Origin: Bacillus sp. FJAT-14578 | Lineage (GTDB): Bacteria > Bacillota > Bacilli > Bacillales > Bacillaceae_H | Direction: 5' to 3' | Length of the DNA: 64,000 nt | NCBI RefSeq assembly: GCF_000504165.1 | Contig: NZ_KI632505.1 | Span: forward strand, 978,473-1,042,472 | In this document: one piece after another, positions 25,822 to 34,698 of the stretch | Numbering within the stretch: position 1 is the stretch's first letter | Layout: the number at the start of each line of letters is the position of its first letter | The notes under the pieces: model-generated | Seen by the model: only the letters and a program-made list of their open reading frames with translations | Told to the model about the DNA's origin: nothing | The model's database searches: none | Position numbers and translations under genes: made by a program

Positions 25822-27267
25822 TTAACTAACATTGCTCAGTTTCTGATTATCATCTTTAACCATCACTTCTTTTGGCACTGCAAATAAAGAAGTGATGATA
25901 AATGCAGCAGCAAACGTCAAAATTGACACCACCGCATAAACAACAAGCTGGTTCCACTCATAAATGTACATTAAAGGAGAAAGAACGACAGCTAAACCAT
26001 ATGAATTCGCTTTGATGTTTAATAAGGAAAGAATCGCTCCTCCTACAGCCGAACAAGCAATCATCACATAAAGCGGTTTCATGCTGTACCTCATCACGAC
26101 ACCAAACAAGGCCGGCTCACTAACACCCAGTAACTGTGTAAGAGTTGCACTCATACCTGTCACCTTTACCGTTTTTTTATTCGCTTTTAATGTAATTCCC
26201 AAGCATGTCCCCGCATTCGCAAACCCGTACATCGCACATAATGTAATCAATGGGTTAAAGCCGGTATTTGCCAGCAGGGTTGTTTCAATCGCAATAAATA
26301 AATGATGCATTCCCGTCATAACGGCTAATGGGTATAAAAAGCCAATGAACAAGCCACCAATACCCAGCGGCGCACTAATAAGTTGGGTAATAACGGTTAC
26401 GAGTCCCGCTTCCACAAAGTGCAATAAAGGCCCAATGATAAGCAAACCGGCAACCATCATCGTTAATAAAACAAAAAAAGGAGTAAAAATCAGATCTAAT
26501 GCATTCGGCATGACAGCCCGTAACCTTTTCTCAAGTTTCGCTCCAAGGATTCCAACCACCAGTGCGGTTAAGACTTTACCCTGATAACCGACAACCGGGA
26601 TGAAATCGAACACCATTAGCGGTTTGACTCCGCTGTTTATGTCTGCTACCGCATATGCATTTGGGAGGGCAGGAGAAACAAGCATGAGTCCAAGGACAAA
26701 GCCAATAATCGGCATCCCTCCAAAATTCCTGAAAGCAGACCAGCAAATTAACGCCGGCAAGAAGGCAAAAGCGGTATCCGTAAGTACAGATATAAGTGTC
26801 TTCAGATTTTCAGGAACATCATTGGAGCTCATATCCATCAAGCCCAAAAATGCATCACTGAACAACACACCTTTTAATCCAAGGAATAAACCTGTCGCTG
26901 CAATGATCGGGATAATAGGGATAAAGATATCTGCCAGCATTCTGACAGCCCGCCTAATCCCCTTTTCTTTTGAAACGGAGTTCCCTTCCTTCTTTGGCTG
27001 TTCATTCTCATGGTCAGGTTGATTTCCCCGTAAAGCGGCGTATACTTTATTGACTGTTCCAGTACCTAAAATAACCTGATATTGACCAGCGTTATAAAAT
27101 ACGCCTTTGACTTCGTCTATCTTTTCAATGGCCTCATCATTAATTTGACTGCGGTCTTTAACCGCAAACCGTAACCTTGTTGCACAGTGGACATACGATT
27201 CGATATTATCCTCGCCAATAACATGTACAATTTCTTTTCCGATACGTTCATATCGATTTTCACTCAT
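25822..27267 (-). CDS. PTS EIIBC for an alpha-glucoside (sucrose/trehalose-type family)
   Basis: 481 aa. EIIB domain residues 1-90 with the phosphorylated cysteine in YVHCATRLRFAV (C28) and GVFYNAGQYQVILG; a linker rich in E and K (about 80-100); then an EIIC domain with about ten membrane segments, including GVSEPALFGVVMRY. No EIIA domain is attached or nearby, so it must borrow one. Overlaps the upstream GH13 gene by 8 nt. The glucosidase partner suggests import of a phospho-alpha-glucoside; the exact sugar is unknown. Confidence 0.88.
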   Translation of the reverse strand: MSENRYERIGKEIVHVIGEDNIESYVHCATRLRFAVKDRSQINDEAIEKIDEVKGVFYNAGQYQVILGTGTVNKVYAALRGNQPDHENEQPKKEGNSVSKEKGIRRAVRMLADIFIPIIPIIAATGLFLGLKGVLFSDAFLGLMDMSSNDVPENLKTLISVLTDTAFAFLPALICWSAFRNFGGMPIIGFVLGLMLVSPALPNAYAVADINSGVKPLMVFDFIPVVGYQGKVLTALVVGILGAKLEKRLRAVMPNALDLIFTPFFVLLTMMVAGLLIIGPLLHFVEAGLVTVITQLISAPLGIGGLFIGFLYPLAVMTGMHHLFIAIETTLLANTGFNPLITLCAMYGFANAGTCLGITLKANKKTVKVTGMSATLTQLLGVSEPALFGVVMRYSMKPLYVMIACSAVGGAILSLLNIKANSYGLAVVLSPLMYIYEWNQLVVYAVVSILTFAAAFIITSLFAVPKEVMVKDDNQKLSNVS

Positions 27268-28951
27268 GACAACTCTCCTCTTTCTTTAGGAGTAATAGTG
27301 CTTGATATGGTTTTAAAGAATATGTTTGCTCAGAAATCGTTTCTTTTTCTTCTTTGTAGTTGTTTAATAACACATCATACTTAGCATCTAATTCGACTTT
27401 TTGACTTTCAGATGAAAAATTGAAATAACAAACCACTTCTTCTGAATCCAATTTACGTTTATACGCAACAATCGTCGGATGTTCTTCTAAAATAGGTTCA
27501 ATTTTTCCATAGATTAAGCATTCCTTCCACTGCCTGACTTGAATGATTTTTTTATAAAAGTTCAGGATAGAATCCGGGTCCTGCTCTTGTTGTTCCACAT
27601 TAATCGTTTTGTAATTCTCGTTCATCCCTAACCAAGGCTGAACTTTTGAGAATCCGCCATATTCCTGATCATTCCAATGAAAGGGCGTTCTTGAGTTATC
27701 ACGGCTTCGTAAGTTCATAAAGTGTAATGCTTCTTCTGCACTAAAGCCTTCGTTTATGGAACGATAGTATTGGTCGATACTTGAAATATCATCAAATTCC
27801 TCAATGCTTTTGCGTTTGAAATTCGTCATCCCAATTTCCTGTCCTTGATAGATGAAAGGCGTGCCCCGGAGATAAAAGAACATTGCCCCAAGCATAGTCG
27901 CAGAATAGAAGTTCCGGTTTTCTTCTTCTTTTATATACTTGCTGATTGATCGGTTCTGATCGTGATTCTCTAAGAAGTTTGCTCCCCAGCCCACTTTTTG
28001 GATTTCCTTTTGACTGGTGAAGATTAATTTTTTTAAATCTAACACATTCCAATCGACTCTCTTAAACCACTCGCTGCCGGAAGCGACATCAAGGTCTGCA
28101 TATCTAAAATCAAAAATCATGGAAAAGTAGCCATTGTCCCCAATGTAATCACCGTATTGCTCATAAGGTACACCAGGCGCCTCTCCAATGGTGACACAAT
28201 CATATTTAGCAAAGGTCTCATCATTTAATTCGTGAAGGAATTCGGCAATGCCCGGTTGATTACGAGTCTTCTTTGTACATTTTCCAAGGCCGTCTACTCC
28301 GTCAGCCGGAATGTTATCATAATTTTGGTCTTTTTTAATAAACGTTATGGCATCTACTCTAAATCCGGCAATTCCTTTATCCAGCCAGTAATTGACCATT
28401 TTATATAAATCTTCCCGGACTTTTTTGTTTTCCCAATTCAGGTCTGGCTGCTTTTTGTGAAAAGAATGAAAGTAATATTCATCCGTATTCTTCAAAGGCT
28501 CCCATACACTGCCGCCGAAAACAGATCGCCAATTGGTAGGAGGCTGGCCGTCTTTCCCAGACTTCAAAACATAATAATCCCTATATGGGCTGCTCTCAGG
28601 ATTGTTTAATAGGTCCTGGAACCAAGGATGTTCATCGGATGTATGATTGATGACAAGGTCAAGAACAATTTTAATGCCTTTTTCTTTTGCCGTAACAATT
28701 AACTCATCCAAATCTTTCATCTCTCCGAACTCCGGGTTTAATTGATAATAATCTGAGATATCATACCCGTTATCAGCCATTGGAGATTTATAGACTGGAC
28801 AAATCCACACCATCGTAATCCCTAGAGACTGTAAGTAATCTAGTTTTTGGGTGATCCCTTTTATATCGCCTATTCCATCATTGTTCGAGTCATAAAAGCT
28901 TTTGGGATAAATTTGATAAATAACTTCTTTTTGCCACCACTTTTTCTTCAA
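27260..28951 (-). CDS. GH13 alpha-glucosidase (oligo-1,6-glucosidase / phospho-alpha-glucosidase type)
   Basis: 563 aa from a TTG at 28951 (GGAGGGG upstream; family starts KKKWWQKEVIYQIYPKSF). Conserved GH13 regions: DLVINHTSDEHPWF, GFRVDAITFI (nucleophile Asp), CVTIGEAPG (acid/base Glu) and FLENHDQNRSISKY (transition-state Asp). Cytoplasmic, no signal peptide. Translationally coupled to the PTS gene, so it probably hydrolyses the imported sugar phosphate, e.g. of isomaltose, isomaltulose, sucrose or trehalose type; sequence alone does not decide. Confidence 0.88.
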   Translation of the reverse strand: MKKKWWQKEVIYQIYPKSFYDSNNDGIGDIKGITQKLDYLQSLGITMVWICPVYKSPMADNGYDISDYYQLNPEFGEMKDLDELIVTAKEKGIKIVLDLVINHTSDEHPWFQDLLNNPESSPYRDYYVLKSGKDGQPPTNWRSVFGGSVWEPLKNTDEYYFHSFHKKQPDLNWENKKVREDLYKMVNYWLDKGIAGFRVDAITFIKKDQNYDNIPADGVDGLGKCTKKTRNQPGIAEFLHELNDETFAKYDCVTIGEAPGVPYEQYGDYIGDNGYFSMIFDFRYADLDVASGSEWFKRVDWNVLDLKKLIFTSQKEIQKVGWGANFLENHDQNRSISKYIKEEENRNFYSATMLGAMFFYLRGTPFIYQGQEIGMTNFKRKSIEEFDDISSIDQYYRSINEGFSAEEALHFMNLRSRDNSRTPFHWNDQEYGGFSKVQPWLGMNENYKTINVEQQEQDPDSILNFYKKIIQVRQWKECLIYGKIEPILEEHPTIVAYKRKLDSEEVVCYFNFSSESQKVELDAKYDVLLNNYKEEKETISEQTYSLKPYQALLLLKKEESCHE

Positions 28952-29017
28952 TGTTGTCCCCTCCAACAATATATACATTTAAACTATCTTCTTAGATTAT
29001 TACACCTGTAATCATGT

Positions 29018-29198
29018 GTGGTATCGATTCCATAAACGTACAAAAAAATAATCCTACAATTATTAAAGAGAAACTACCTATTTAATCATTAATTATATGT
29101 AGAACAGCTGTAAAACACCTAAAATTATTATGGTATCGGTTCCATAATAGGGTAAAAAAATATAAGTTTAATAACCTATTAGCAATGGAACCGGTTCC
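29018..29198. promoter_or_regulatory. Three LacI-family operators in front of the alpha-glucoside operon
   Basis: TGGTATCGATTCCA (29018-29031), TGGTATCGGTTCCA (29131-29144) and the perfect palindrome GGAACCGGTTCC (29187-29198). They share the CG-centred GGnAnCGnTnCC pattern seen also at 25739-25752 and 30412-30425. They lie between the lacI-type gene and the GH13 gene. Confidence 0.8.
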
Positions 29199-29230
29199 TG
29201 TTTTTTATTATACTTTCGGCTTTTACATTC

Positions 29231-29244
29231 TGTCAACGCTTACT
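29231..29244 (-). promoter_or_regulatory. cre site (CcpA box)
   Basis: On the minus strand AGTAAGCGTTGACA, 13 of 14 positions of the Bacillus cre consensus TGWAANCGNTNWCA. Suggests carbon-catabolite repression of the GH13-PTS operon. Confidence 0.65.
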
Positions 29245-29395
29245 TATCAAATATTCAAATTATTAATCACTTAATTACCTATTTTGTTCCTAGGAAAACC
29301 CTCAAAAAGGACAAAATGAAATGGTTCTAACGATTTCACCTTGCCCCCTCACTTGTATTGATTTTGTTAATGTAGAATAAACAAGAATGACATCA

Positions 29396-30388
29396 TTATG
29401 TTGATTGCCGTACAATTAATTCGATCGGCAGCTCGTAATTTTTTATCTCTATTTCGGGATTATCCAACATCTCGATAATCACTTCTACGGATTTTTCCCC
29501 CATCTGATTGACAGGCTGGCGAATGGTCGTCAGTTTAGGGTCTAGTATTTCGGCAATTGGCTGATCATCGAATCCAATGATTGCAAGGTCATCAGGAATG
29601 ATTAAGCCTCGCTCTTTTGCTCCAATCATGATTCCGCCCGCTACTTCATCACTACCAGTAAAAATAGCGGTTGGACGATCATCCATCTCTAGAATTTGCT
29701 TGATTACCTGTTTACCATCTTCGATCGTATGCTGATCGATAAAAATCCATTTCGGATTGATTTTAATTCCCGCTTCATGTAAGGCTTTTTGAAAACCTTG
29801 ATTACGATCCTTGCCTTTCCCCTGCTCATCAAACAATCCGCCTGTGCAATAAGCAATTTTTTGGTGACCTCTTTCAATCAAATGTTTAGCGCCCAAATAT
29901 GCCCCTTTCGTTTGATCTAAACGAATCATTGGGACAACTGCCTGATTGACGTAATCATTGCATAACAAAATAGAACCGTATTCTTTATAGGATTCTATAA
30001 CATCCCAATCATTTTCGATTGAAGTCATAATCACTCCATCTACTTGTTTTGTTTTTAATAAGTTTAAAAATGCTAATTCTTTCGCTTTATCTTCATTGCT
30101 TTGACAAATCAGCACTTGGTATCCCTTTTTATAGGCAGCCTGTTCAATGGAATTCACTAAAGACGAAAAGAATGGGTTCACAATTCTAGGTACAATAACA
30201 CCTATTGTTGTCGTTAAGTTTCCTCTTAACCTTCTTGCAGAAGGGTTTGGCGTATAGTTAAGTTCTTTCATTGCCTTCATTACGAGCTCTTTTTTCTCTT
30301 TTGAAACATATGAATGGTTATTTATCACACGTGAAACGGTTGTTTTTGACAACCCTGATAATTTTGCTACATCGGATATTGTAGGCAT
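29396..30388 (-). CDS. LacI/GalR-family repressor of the alpha-glucoside locus
   Basis: 330 aa. HTH with hinge helix: ISDVAKLSGLSKTTVSRVIN and NPSARRLRG; periplasmic-binding-like domain with TTIGVIVPRIVNPFFSSLV, DGVIMTS and FDDQPIAEILDPKLTTIRQP. Same orientation as the GH13-PTS-SBP genes. Matching operators lie upstream of GH13 (29018-29198), upstream of the sugar-binding protein (25725-25766) and in its own leader (30412-30425), so it should be autoregulated. Effector probably the imported sugar or its phosphate. Confidence 0.9.
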   Translation of the reverse strand: MPTISDVAKLSGLSKTTVSRVINNHSYVSKEKKELVMKAMKELNYTPNPSARRLRGNLTTTIGVIVPRIVNPFFSSLVNSIEQAAYKKGYQVLICQSNEDKAKELAFLNLLKTKQVDGVIMTSIENDWDVIESYKEYGSILLCNDYVNQAVVPMIRLDQTKGAYLGAKHLIERGHQKIAYCTGGLFDEQGKGKDRNQGFQKALHEAGIKINPKWIFIDQHTIEDGKQVIKQILEMDDRPTAIFTGSDEVAGGIMIGAKERGLIIPDDLAIIGFDDQPIAEILDPKLTTIRQPVNQMGEKSVEVIIEMLDNPEIEIKNYELPIELIVRQST

Positions 30389-30411
30389 TTGTTCATCACC
30401 CCGCTGTCAAC

Positions 30412-30425
30412 TGAAATCGATTCCA
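30412..30425. promoter_or_regulatory. LacI-type operator upstream of its own gene
   Basis: TGAAATCGATTCCA, 24 nt before the lacI-type ATG, with the same CGAT-centred core as the other operators of this locus. Confidence 0.65.
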
Positions 30426-30516
30426 CATTCATTTTACTGTATAAAAGAGTGAAATAGCAACGAATGAATAACAAACAGCATACGTAAGGAAAAGAAAATA
30501 AGACAATCGGCCCCGA

Positions 30517-30669
30517 TCACATAATCTCTGCCCGCGTCTCATAATTGGTTAGATTCTCTAAAATATGTACTATCATATCAAACCTGTCACCTAAATTCAC
30601 AGCTTTGTACGCAAAATTTATGAACGCCAGGGAATGGTACCCATCAATAAGATCATATGTATGCTGCAT
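30517..30669 (-). CDS. Possible 50-aa protein or gene remnant downstream of fbpB
   Basis: Frame MQHTYDLIDGYHSLAFINF continuing YKAVNLGDRFDMIVHILEN, with protein-like composition. There is no ribosome site: the ATG directly follows the 3' arm of a terminator hairpin (30667-30717), and the frame is open only a few codons further up to a TAA. It could be the tail of a lost gene or a leaderless small ORF. Not recognised. Confidence 0.3.
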   Translation of the reverse strand: MQHTYDLIDGYHSLAFINFAYKAVNLGDRFDMIVHILENLTNYETRAEIM

Positions 30670-30717
30670 GGAATCAAAAATCCCTGAATCTTAACTTCAA
30701 GGGCTTTTGATTCCATG
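30667..30717 (-). terminator. Terminator after fbpB
   Basis: Inverted repeat catggaatcaaaaatccctgaa against ttcaagggcttttgattccatg, starting 25 nt after the fbpB stop. Confidence 0.75.
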
Positions 30718-30742
30718 AAAGTCATTAAAAAGTTAGCTGATG

Positions 30743-30886
30743 TTAAGCAAGCTTTTTTATTTCATGGCGTTTTTCGATGCGGTTTTCAATTTTTTCTAGT
30801 TCGTGTTTATCATTAAGTAACTCTTGCTTGTTTTCTTGTACTAGCTCTTCAAATGACTTTCTATACTTGCTCAGTTTTCGCGACAT
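30743..30886 (-). CDS. fbpB: FbpB-family small basic protein
   Basis: 47 aa, MSRKLSKYRKSFEELVQENK followed by LLNDKHELEKIEN and a basic tail; AAAGGAGG ribosome site. Helical, highly charged, with the FEELV.EN...L..D motif of the Fur-regulated basic protein FbpB, which in B. subtilis works with the FsrA small RNA in the iron-sparing response. Fur-like sequence (cgataatgatttga) lies about 105 nt upstream at 30988, weak. Own terminator follows. Confidence 0.8.
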   Translation of the reverse strand: MSRKLSKYRKSFEELVQENKQELLNDKHELEKIENRIEKRHEIKKLA

Positions 30887-31289
30887 ATTAATCCTCCTTT
30901 TTCGTGGAATTTGGGATAGGGAAAATGATTTAAAGGTTTATTCGTCTAAATAATAAAATAATTCAGTTAATTTATAAAGGTGGTTTTCGATAATGATTTG
31001 ACAATTTTGTGAATTATCTAATAATTTATAAACTTTGTTATCTTTATACCCAAACGAAGGCTCTCTTATTCAGCATACTTTACATTTGAAACTTTTTTCT
31101 TAAGGGGGCTTGATGCAGATAATATTGAAGAGTAAGAAGCAATGTAGAATAGGGTCATCCAAGGAATTTAAGGAGTATGTATGAAGGCGTATTCATGTAC
31201 CTTTTACATTCTTCTCTAAATGAACATCGATTGTTTTATAAAAGAGGCTGGTCCATAAGTCTCTAATCAAACACAAAAACTGATTTTTA
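30887..31289. other. Gene-poor interval upstream of fbpB
   Basis: About 400 bp. Holds a weak Fur-like site near 30988 and, at 31235-31262, aaaagaggctggtccataagtctc, a type of sequence often seen in Bacillus intergenic terminators. I see no gene with a ribosome site. Confidence 0.4.
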
Positions 31290-31392
31290 CTGAAAGGCCC
31301 CGCCATATAATCCCTTGGTTTTACTGGATTTTCATGACGGAGCCTTTCAGGAGGATGGGTCAAAAGGGTTTCTTTTTCCCTTTTGACCCATC
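31290..31392 (-). terminator. Two stacked hairpins downstream of the first P5C dehydrogenase
   Basis: Hairpin 1, 31354-31392: gatgggtcaaaaggg / cccttttgacccatc, right after the stop, a good terminator. Hairpin 2, 31290-31350: ctgaaaggccccgccat / atgacggagcctttcag with a long loop. Confidence 0.75.
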
Positions 31393-31401
31393 TTCTTTAC
31401 C

Positions 31402-32973
31402 TTATTTCACTTTCCGAGAAGTTAATTTTGCCTGTGTGAACAATAATAAGTAATCATAACCACCGGCTTTAGAGTCCGTCCCGGACATGTTGAATCCGCC
31501 AAATGGATGAGCGCCGACTAATGCACCTGTACATTTTTTATTAATATAGAGGTTTCCGCAGTGCATCGTTTCCAGCGCATAAGCAATGCGTTCCTCGTCT
31601 TGAGAGAAGTAGGCACCTGTTAAGCCATATTCTGTATCATTATAAATCTCAATAGCCTCTTTCCAATCCGCTGCTTTCGCTAAAGCGAGGACAGGGCCAA
31701 AAATTTCTTCTTGCATAATGCGGGCTTTCGGATCAACATCCGCAAAAACAGTAGGTTGGATATAAAATCCGTTTCCATCAGCTTTTGATCCGCCTGCCAG
31801 CAGTGTTCCTTCTTCTTTGCCGATTTCAATGTATGCCAAAATCTTCTCCATCGCTCTTTGGTCAATGACAGGGCCGATTGGAGCATTTTCTTCCGGCAAT
31901 CCTACTCGTAAGCTCTTTGTTAATTCCGTTACTTTTGCCGCCACTTCGTCATAAACAGATTCCACGATAACAGCTCTCGATCCAGCTGAGCATTTTTGTC
32001 CCTGGAAACCAAAGGCAGAAGCAACAATAGCCGCTGCAGCGGCATCTAAGTCGGCTGTTTCATCGACTACGATGCCGTCTTTCCCTCCCATTTCTGCAAT
32101 GACACGCTTTAACCAAATTTGACCAGGATGAACTTTTGATGCACGGTCATAGATACGGCATCCTACTTCGCGGGAACCTGTGAACGATATAAAGCGAGTT
32201 TTCGGATGCTCAACAAGGTATTCCCCAACCTCTATTCCGTTCCCCGGAATGAAATTGAGTACACCTGACGGCAGTCCCACTTCTTCCATTAACTCGACAA
32301 ATTTGGCTGCAATTACGGGTGTAGAATCTGCCGGCTTAAGGATGACTGTATTTCCTGACACAATCGCTGCTACAGTTGTTCCAGCCATAATGGCTAATGG
32401 GAAGTTAAAAGGAGAAATAACAATCCCTACTCCAAGCGGAATATATGTGATTTGATTAGCTTCGCCTTCAATTTTAGTAAGAGGCTGATGAATAGAAGTC
32501 TCACTCAGGCGAATCATTTCTCGTGCATAGAATTCCATAAAATCAATGGCTTCTGCTGTATCGGCATCAGCCTCAGCCCAGTTCTTCCCTGATTCATAAA
32601 CAAGCCAAGCGGAAAACTCGTGTTTGCGTTGGCGCATTAAATCAGCTGCCTTGAATAAGTACTCGGCGCGTTCAACAGGAGAAACTTTCTTCCAAAATTC
32701 AAAGGCCTGCATCGCTTTTTGCATCGCTTGTTCTGCCAATGCTTGAGTCCCTTTGCTCACACGGCCGACGACTTCCTCTACATTTCCTGGATTAATAGAG
32801 ACCATTTGATCTTCCGTAACGATTTTTTCAGTACCGATGTACAAAGGATACTCCCTTCCTAACTCTTTTTTTACCTTTGCAAGCGCGGTTTGCATATCTT
32901 GTTTATTTTCTTCACGGGTAAAGTCTGTAAACGGCTCATTTTTAAATGGGGAAATTTTCGTTACTGTTGTCAT
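31402..32973 (-). CDS. pruA: L-glutamate gamma-semialdehyde (P5C) dehydrogenase, copy 1
   Basis: 523 aa from the ATG at 32973 (AAAGGAG ten nt upstream). Aldehyde dehydrogenase superfamily: ISPFNFPLAIMAGTTVAAIV, VIAEMGGKDGIVVDETADLD (catalytic Glu region), FGFQGQKCSAGSRAV (catalytic Cys) and EEIFGPVLAL. Oxidises glutamate semialdehyde, the product of proline or ornithine breakdown, to glutamate with NAD+. Close paralogue at 52625-54172. Stands alone, without proline dehydrogenase, behind unusual TTTRAACA-type palindromes rather than a sigma-54 promoter. Confidence 0.92.
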   Translation of the reverse strand: MTTVTKISPFKNEPFTDFTREENKQDMQTALAKVKKELGREYPLYIGTEKIVTEDQMVSINPGNVEEVVGRVSKGTQALAEQAMQKAMQAFEFWKKVSPVERAEYLFKAADLMRQRKHEFSAWLVYESGKNWAEADADTAEAIDFMEFYAREMIRLSETSIHQPLTKIEGEANQITYIPLGVGIVISPFNFPLAIMAGTTVAAIVSGNTVILKPADSTPVIAAKFVELMEEVGLPSGVLNFIPGNGIEVGEYLVEHPKTRFISFTGSREVGCRIYDRASKVHPGQIWLKRVIAEMGGKDGIVVDETADLDAAAAAIVASAFGFQGQKCSAGSRAVIVESVYDEVAAKVTELTKSLRVGLPEENAPIGPVIDQRAMEKILAYIEIGKEEGTLLAGGSKADGNGFYIQPTVFADVDPKARIMQEEIFGPVLALAKAADWKEAIEIYNDTEYGLTGAYFSQDEERIAYALETMHCGNLYINKKCTGALVGAHPFGGFNMSGTDSKAGGYDYLLLFTQAKLTSRKVK

Positions 32974-33127
32974 ATCAATCAAACTCCTTTATATAAGGTT
33001 GTTTTTAATAGATTTTTTAATATGGACCAAATCTCTTTTTCTACGAATCTCAAAAATAAAGTTTTCACAATATTCAATATGTAACAAGTATATTATACAC
33101 ACACTTGAACAATATTGTACACATATT

Positions 33128-33206
33128 TTTTAAACAAAAATGTTTAAAATGAAAATTAATGCTCTAAATTTTATCATTTGAACACTTTTGTTCAAATGAT
33201 AAAATT
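33128..33206 (-). promoter_or_regulatory. Paired palindromic operators upstream of pruA copy 1
   Basis: Perfect 18-bp arms at 33167-33206 (aattttatcatttgaaca, cttt, exact complement) and TAAACA-aaaa-TGTTTA at 33132-33147 share the form TTnAACA-N4-TGTTnAA. A third related half (ttgaacaatattgtaca) lies at 33103. They look like binding sites of one repressor or activator; the protein is not identified. Confidence 0.6.
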
Positions 33207-33326
33207 GTACTTTTACCCATTGTCTATTTTAATAAAGTGTAATTTACCACTCCCAAATTGTTCTCCTCTCTTTCACCTATCTCTTATGTATCCTCAGAGG
33301 TTTGCCCCGTAAACCCTCAACATTGG

Positions 33327-33360
33327 AAAGACCCCCGCTTCTCAAAACAACGGGGGCCTT
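33327..33360 (-). terminator. Terminator after tatC
   Basis: Stem agacccccg / cgggggcct followed by T-rich sequence, 12 nt past the tatC stop. Confidence 0.85.
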
Positions 33361-33371
33361 ACATTTACTGA

Positions 33372-34094
33372 TCACACTGACATTTCTCTTATAAGTTTCT
33401 TCTTATACACAATTTTGGAGATGGTGACACTCACTTCATAAAGAAGAAGTAAAGGAACGATAACCAGGATATCCGATATTAAATCAGGAGGAGTGATGAG
33501 GATGGATACGACAACAAGAGCGAAATAGGACAGTTTCCTCGCCTTAGCCAGTCTGATTGGGTTAAGAATTCCTAATCTCGTTAAGAACATCACGACCAAG
33601 GGCATCTCAAACAGAAAGCCAAACGGCAGGCTCAAGCTAATCATGAACCGGAAATATTTATCTGCCGTAAACATCATTTCAAACTGCCCCGCAGACAGTT
33701 TTGTTAGGAACCCTAACACAATCGGAAACAGGACAAAATAACCAAAAGAGATTCCCATCATAAACAAAAGAAATAACCCTGGAATAAAACTTAAAGTCAC
33801 CTTACGCTCTTCTTTGGTCAACGCCGGCATTACAAACCTCCACGTCTGATAGGCGGCAACAGGAATCGTCGCTGCTATGGCAAATACACTTGATAGAATC
33901 ATATACACCCATAAAATATCACTCGGACCCAAGATGGCCAGCTTTCCGTCAAGGTCCCTAATTAGCCAATTATAAATATCCTGTACAAAAATAAACGTGG
34001 TGATGAGAAAGACAATGAATGCAAGTAAGGTTTTAATGATTCGTTGACGAAGTTCCTCTAAATGTTCAATCAGTTTTATGTCTTTATTTTCCAT
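33372..34094 (-). CDS. tatC: Twin-arginine translocase subunit TatC
   Basis: 240 aa with six membrane segments and TatC marks: LIEHLEELRQRIIKTLLAF at the N-terminus, the conserved Y-Q-T-W-RFVMPALTKEER block, ISFGYFVLFP and PFGFLFEMP. Receives folded Tat substrates in the membrane. Downstream of tatA (61-nt gap). The nearby Tat-exported PhoX is the obvious client, as PhoD is for TatAd/Cd in B. subtilis. Confidence 0.95.
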   Translation of the reverse strand: MENKDIKLIEHLEELRQRIIKTLLAFIVFLITTFIFVQDIYNWLIRDLDGKLAILGPSDILWVYMILSSVFAIAATIPVAAYQTWRFVMPALTKEERKVTLSFIPGLFLLFMMGISFGYFVLFPIVLGFLTKLSAGQFEMMFTADKYFRFMISLSLPFGFLFEMPLVVMFLTRLGILNPIRLAKARKLSYFALVVVSILITPPDLISDILVIVPLLLLYEVSVTISKIVYKKKLIREMSV

Positions 34095-34155
34095 TCTGAA
34101 TACCTCCTGCTTTTATATAAAAAAGAAATAGACGAGTTTCCTCGTCTACCCATAA

Positions 34156-34380
34156 TTATGAAACTGCCGATTTCTCCTGCTTCTTTTCCACAGCCGTTAA
34201 TTCAGGCTTTTTCGCTTCCTCTTTCTCTTCATCGGATACTAACCCTTTGGCCGCACTCTTGAATTCAGTTAATGTGCGTCCAAAAGCCCGTCCGACTTCC
34301 GGCAGCTTAGAGGGACCAAAGATAATCAAAGCAATGACAAGTATTAAAATCAAACCAGGAATTCCGATGTTTTGTAACAT
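34156..34380 (-). CDS. tatA: Twin-arginine translocase subunit TatA
   Basis: 74 aa. One N-terminal membrane helix (IGIPGLILILVIALIIFG), the F-G-P-S-KLPEVGRAFG hinge/amphipathic helix, and a charged C-terminal tail. AGGAGG ribosome site. Forms the pore oligomer with TatC. Confidence 0.95.
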   Translation of the reverse strand: MLQNIGIPGLILILVIALIIFGPSKLPEVGRAFGRTLTEFKSAAKGLVSDEEKEEAKKPELTAVEKKQEKSAVS

Positions 34381-34396
34381 TCTACTTGACCTCCTA

Positions 34397-34582
34397 TTAT
34401 ATAACCTTTTTCAAACCCTGCTTCTTTTGAGGTAGATAATTGAACAATTTATAATGAGCTTTATGACCGCAAATATGGCATCTGGCACTTTCACTTACTT
34501 GGTCTTGGTTCGAGATAACGTGAACGTGTGGAAGATACATCGTCTTTAAAGCTTCCTTAACGTGTTTTATACAAGCAAACAT
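34397..34582 (-). CDS. CxxH/CxxC small protein
   Basis: 61 aa if started at the ATG at 34582 (GGAGGAG upstream, spacing long at 11 nt). Motifs C-I-K-H (FACIKHVKEAL) and C-H-I-C (ARCHICGHKAHYKLFNY) put it with the protein at 12056-12280. It lies 16 nt upstream of tatA, probably in the same transcript. Likely metal-binding; function unknown. An upstream extension to 34690 is open but has no ribosome site. Confidence 0.65.
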   Translation of the reverse strand: MFACIKHVKEALKTMYLPHVHVISNQDQVSESARCHICGHKAHYKLFNYLPQKKQGLKKVI

Positions 34583-34698
34583 CAGCTGAGATGCTCCTCC
34601 CATATGAAATATGGTAAGGTGCAAACGAGATTCCCCGTTTACACCTTTTTTTATAAGGCTGTTTTCGCAAACTTTGTTGCTATTTAACAAGTAGTAGG

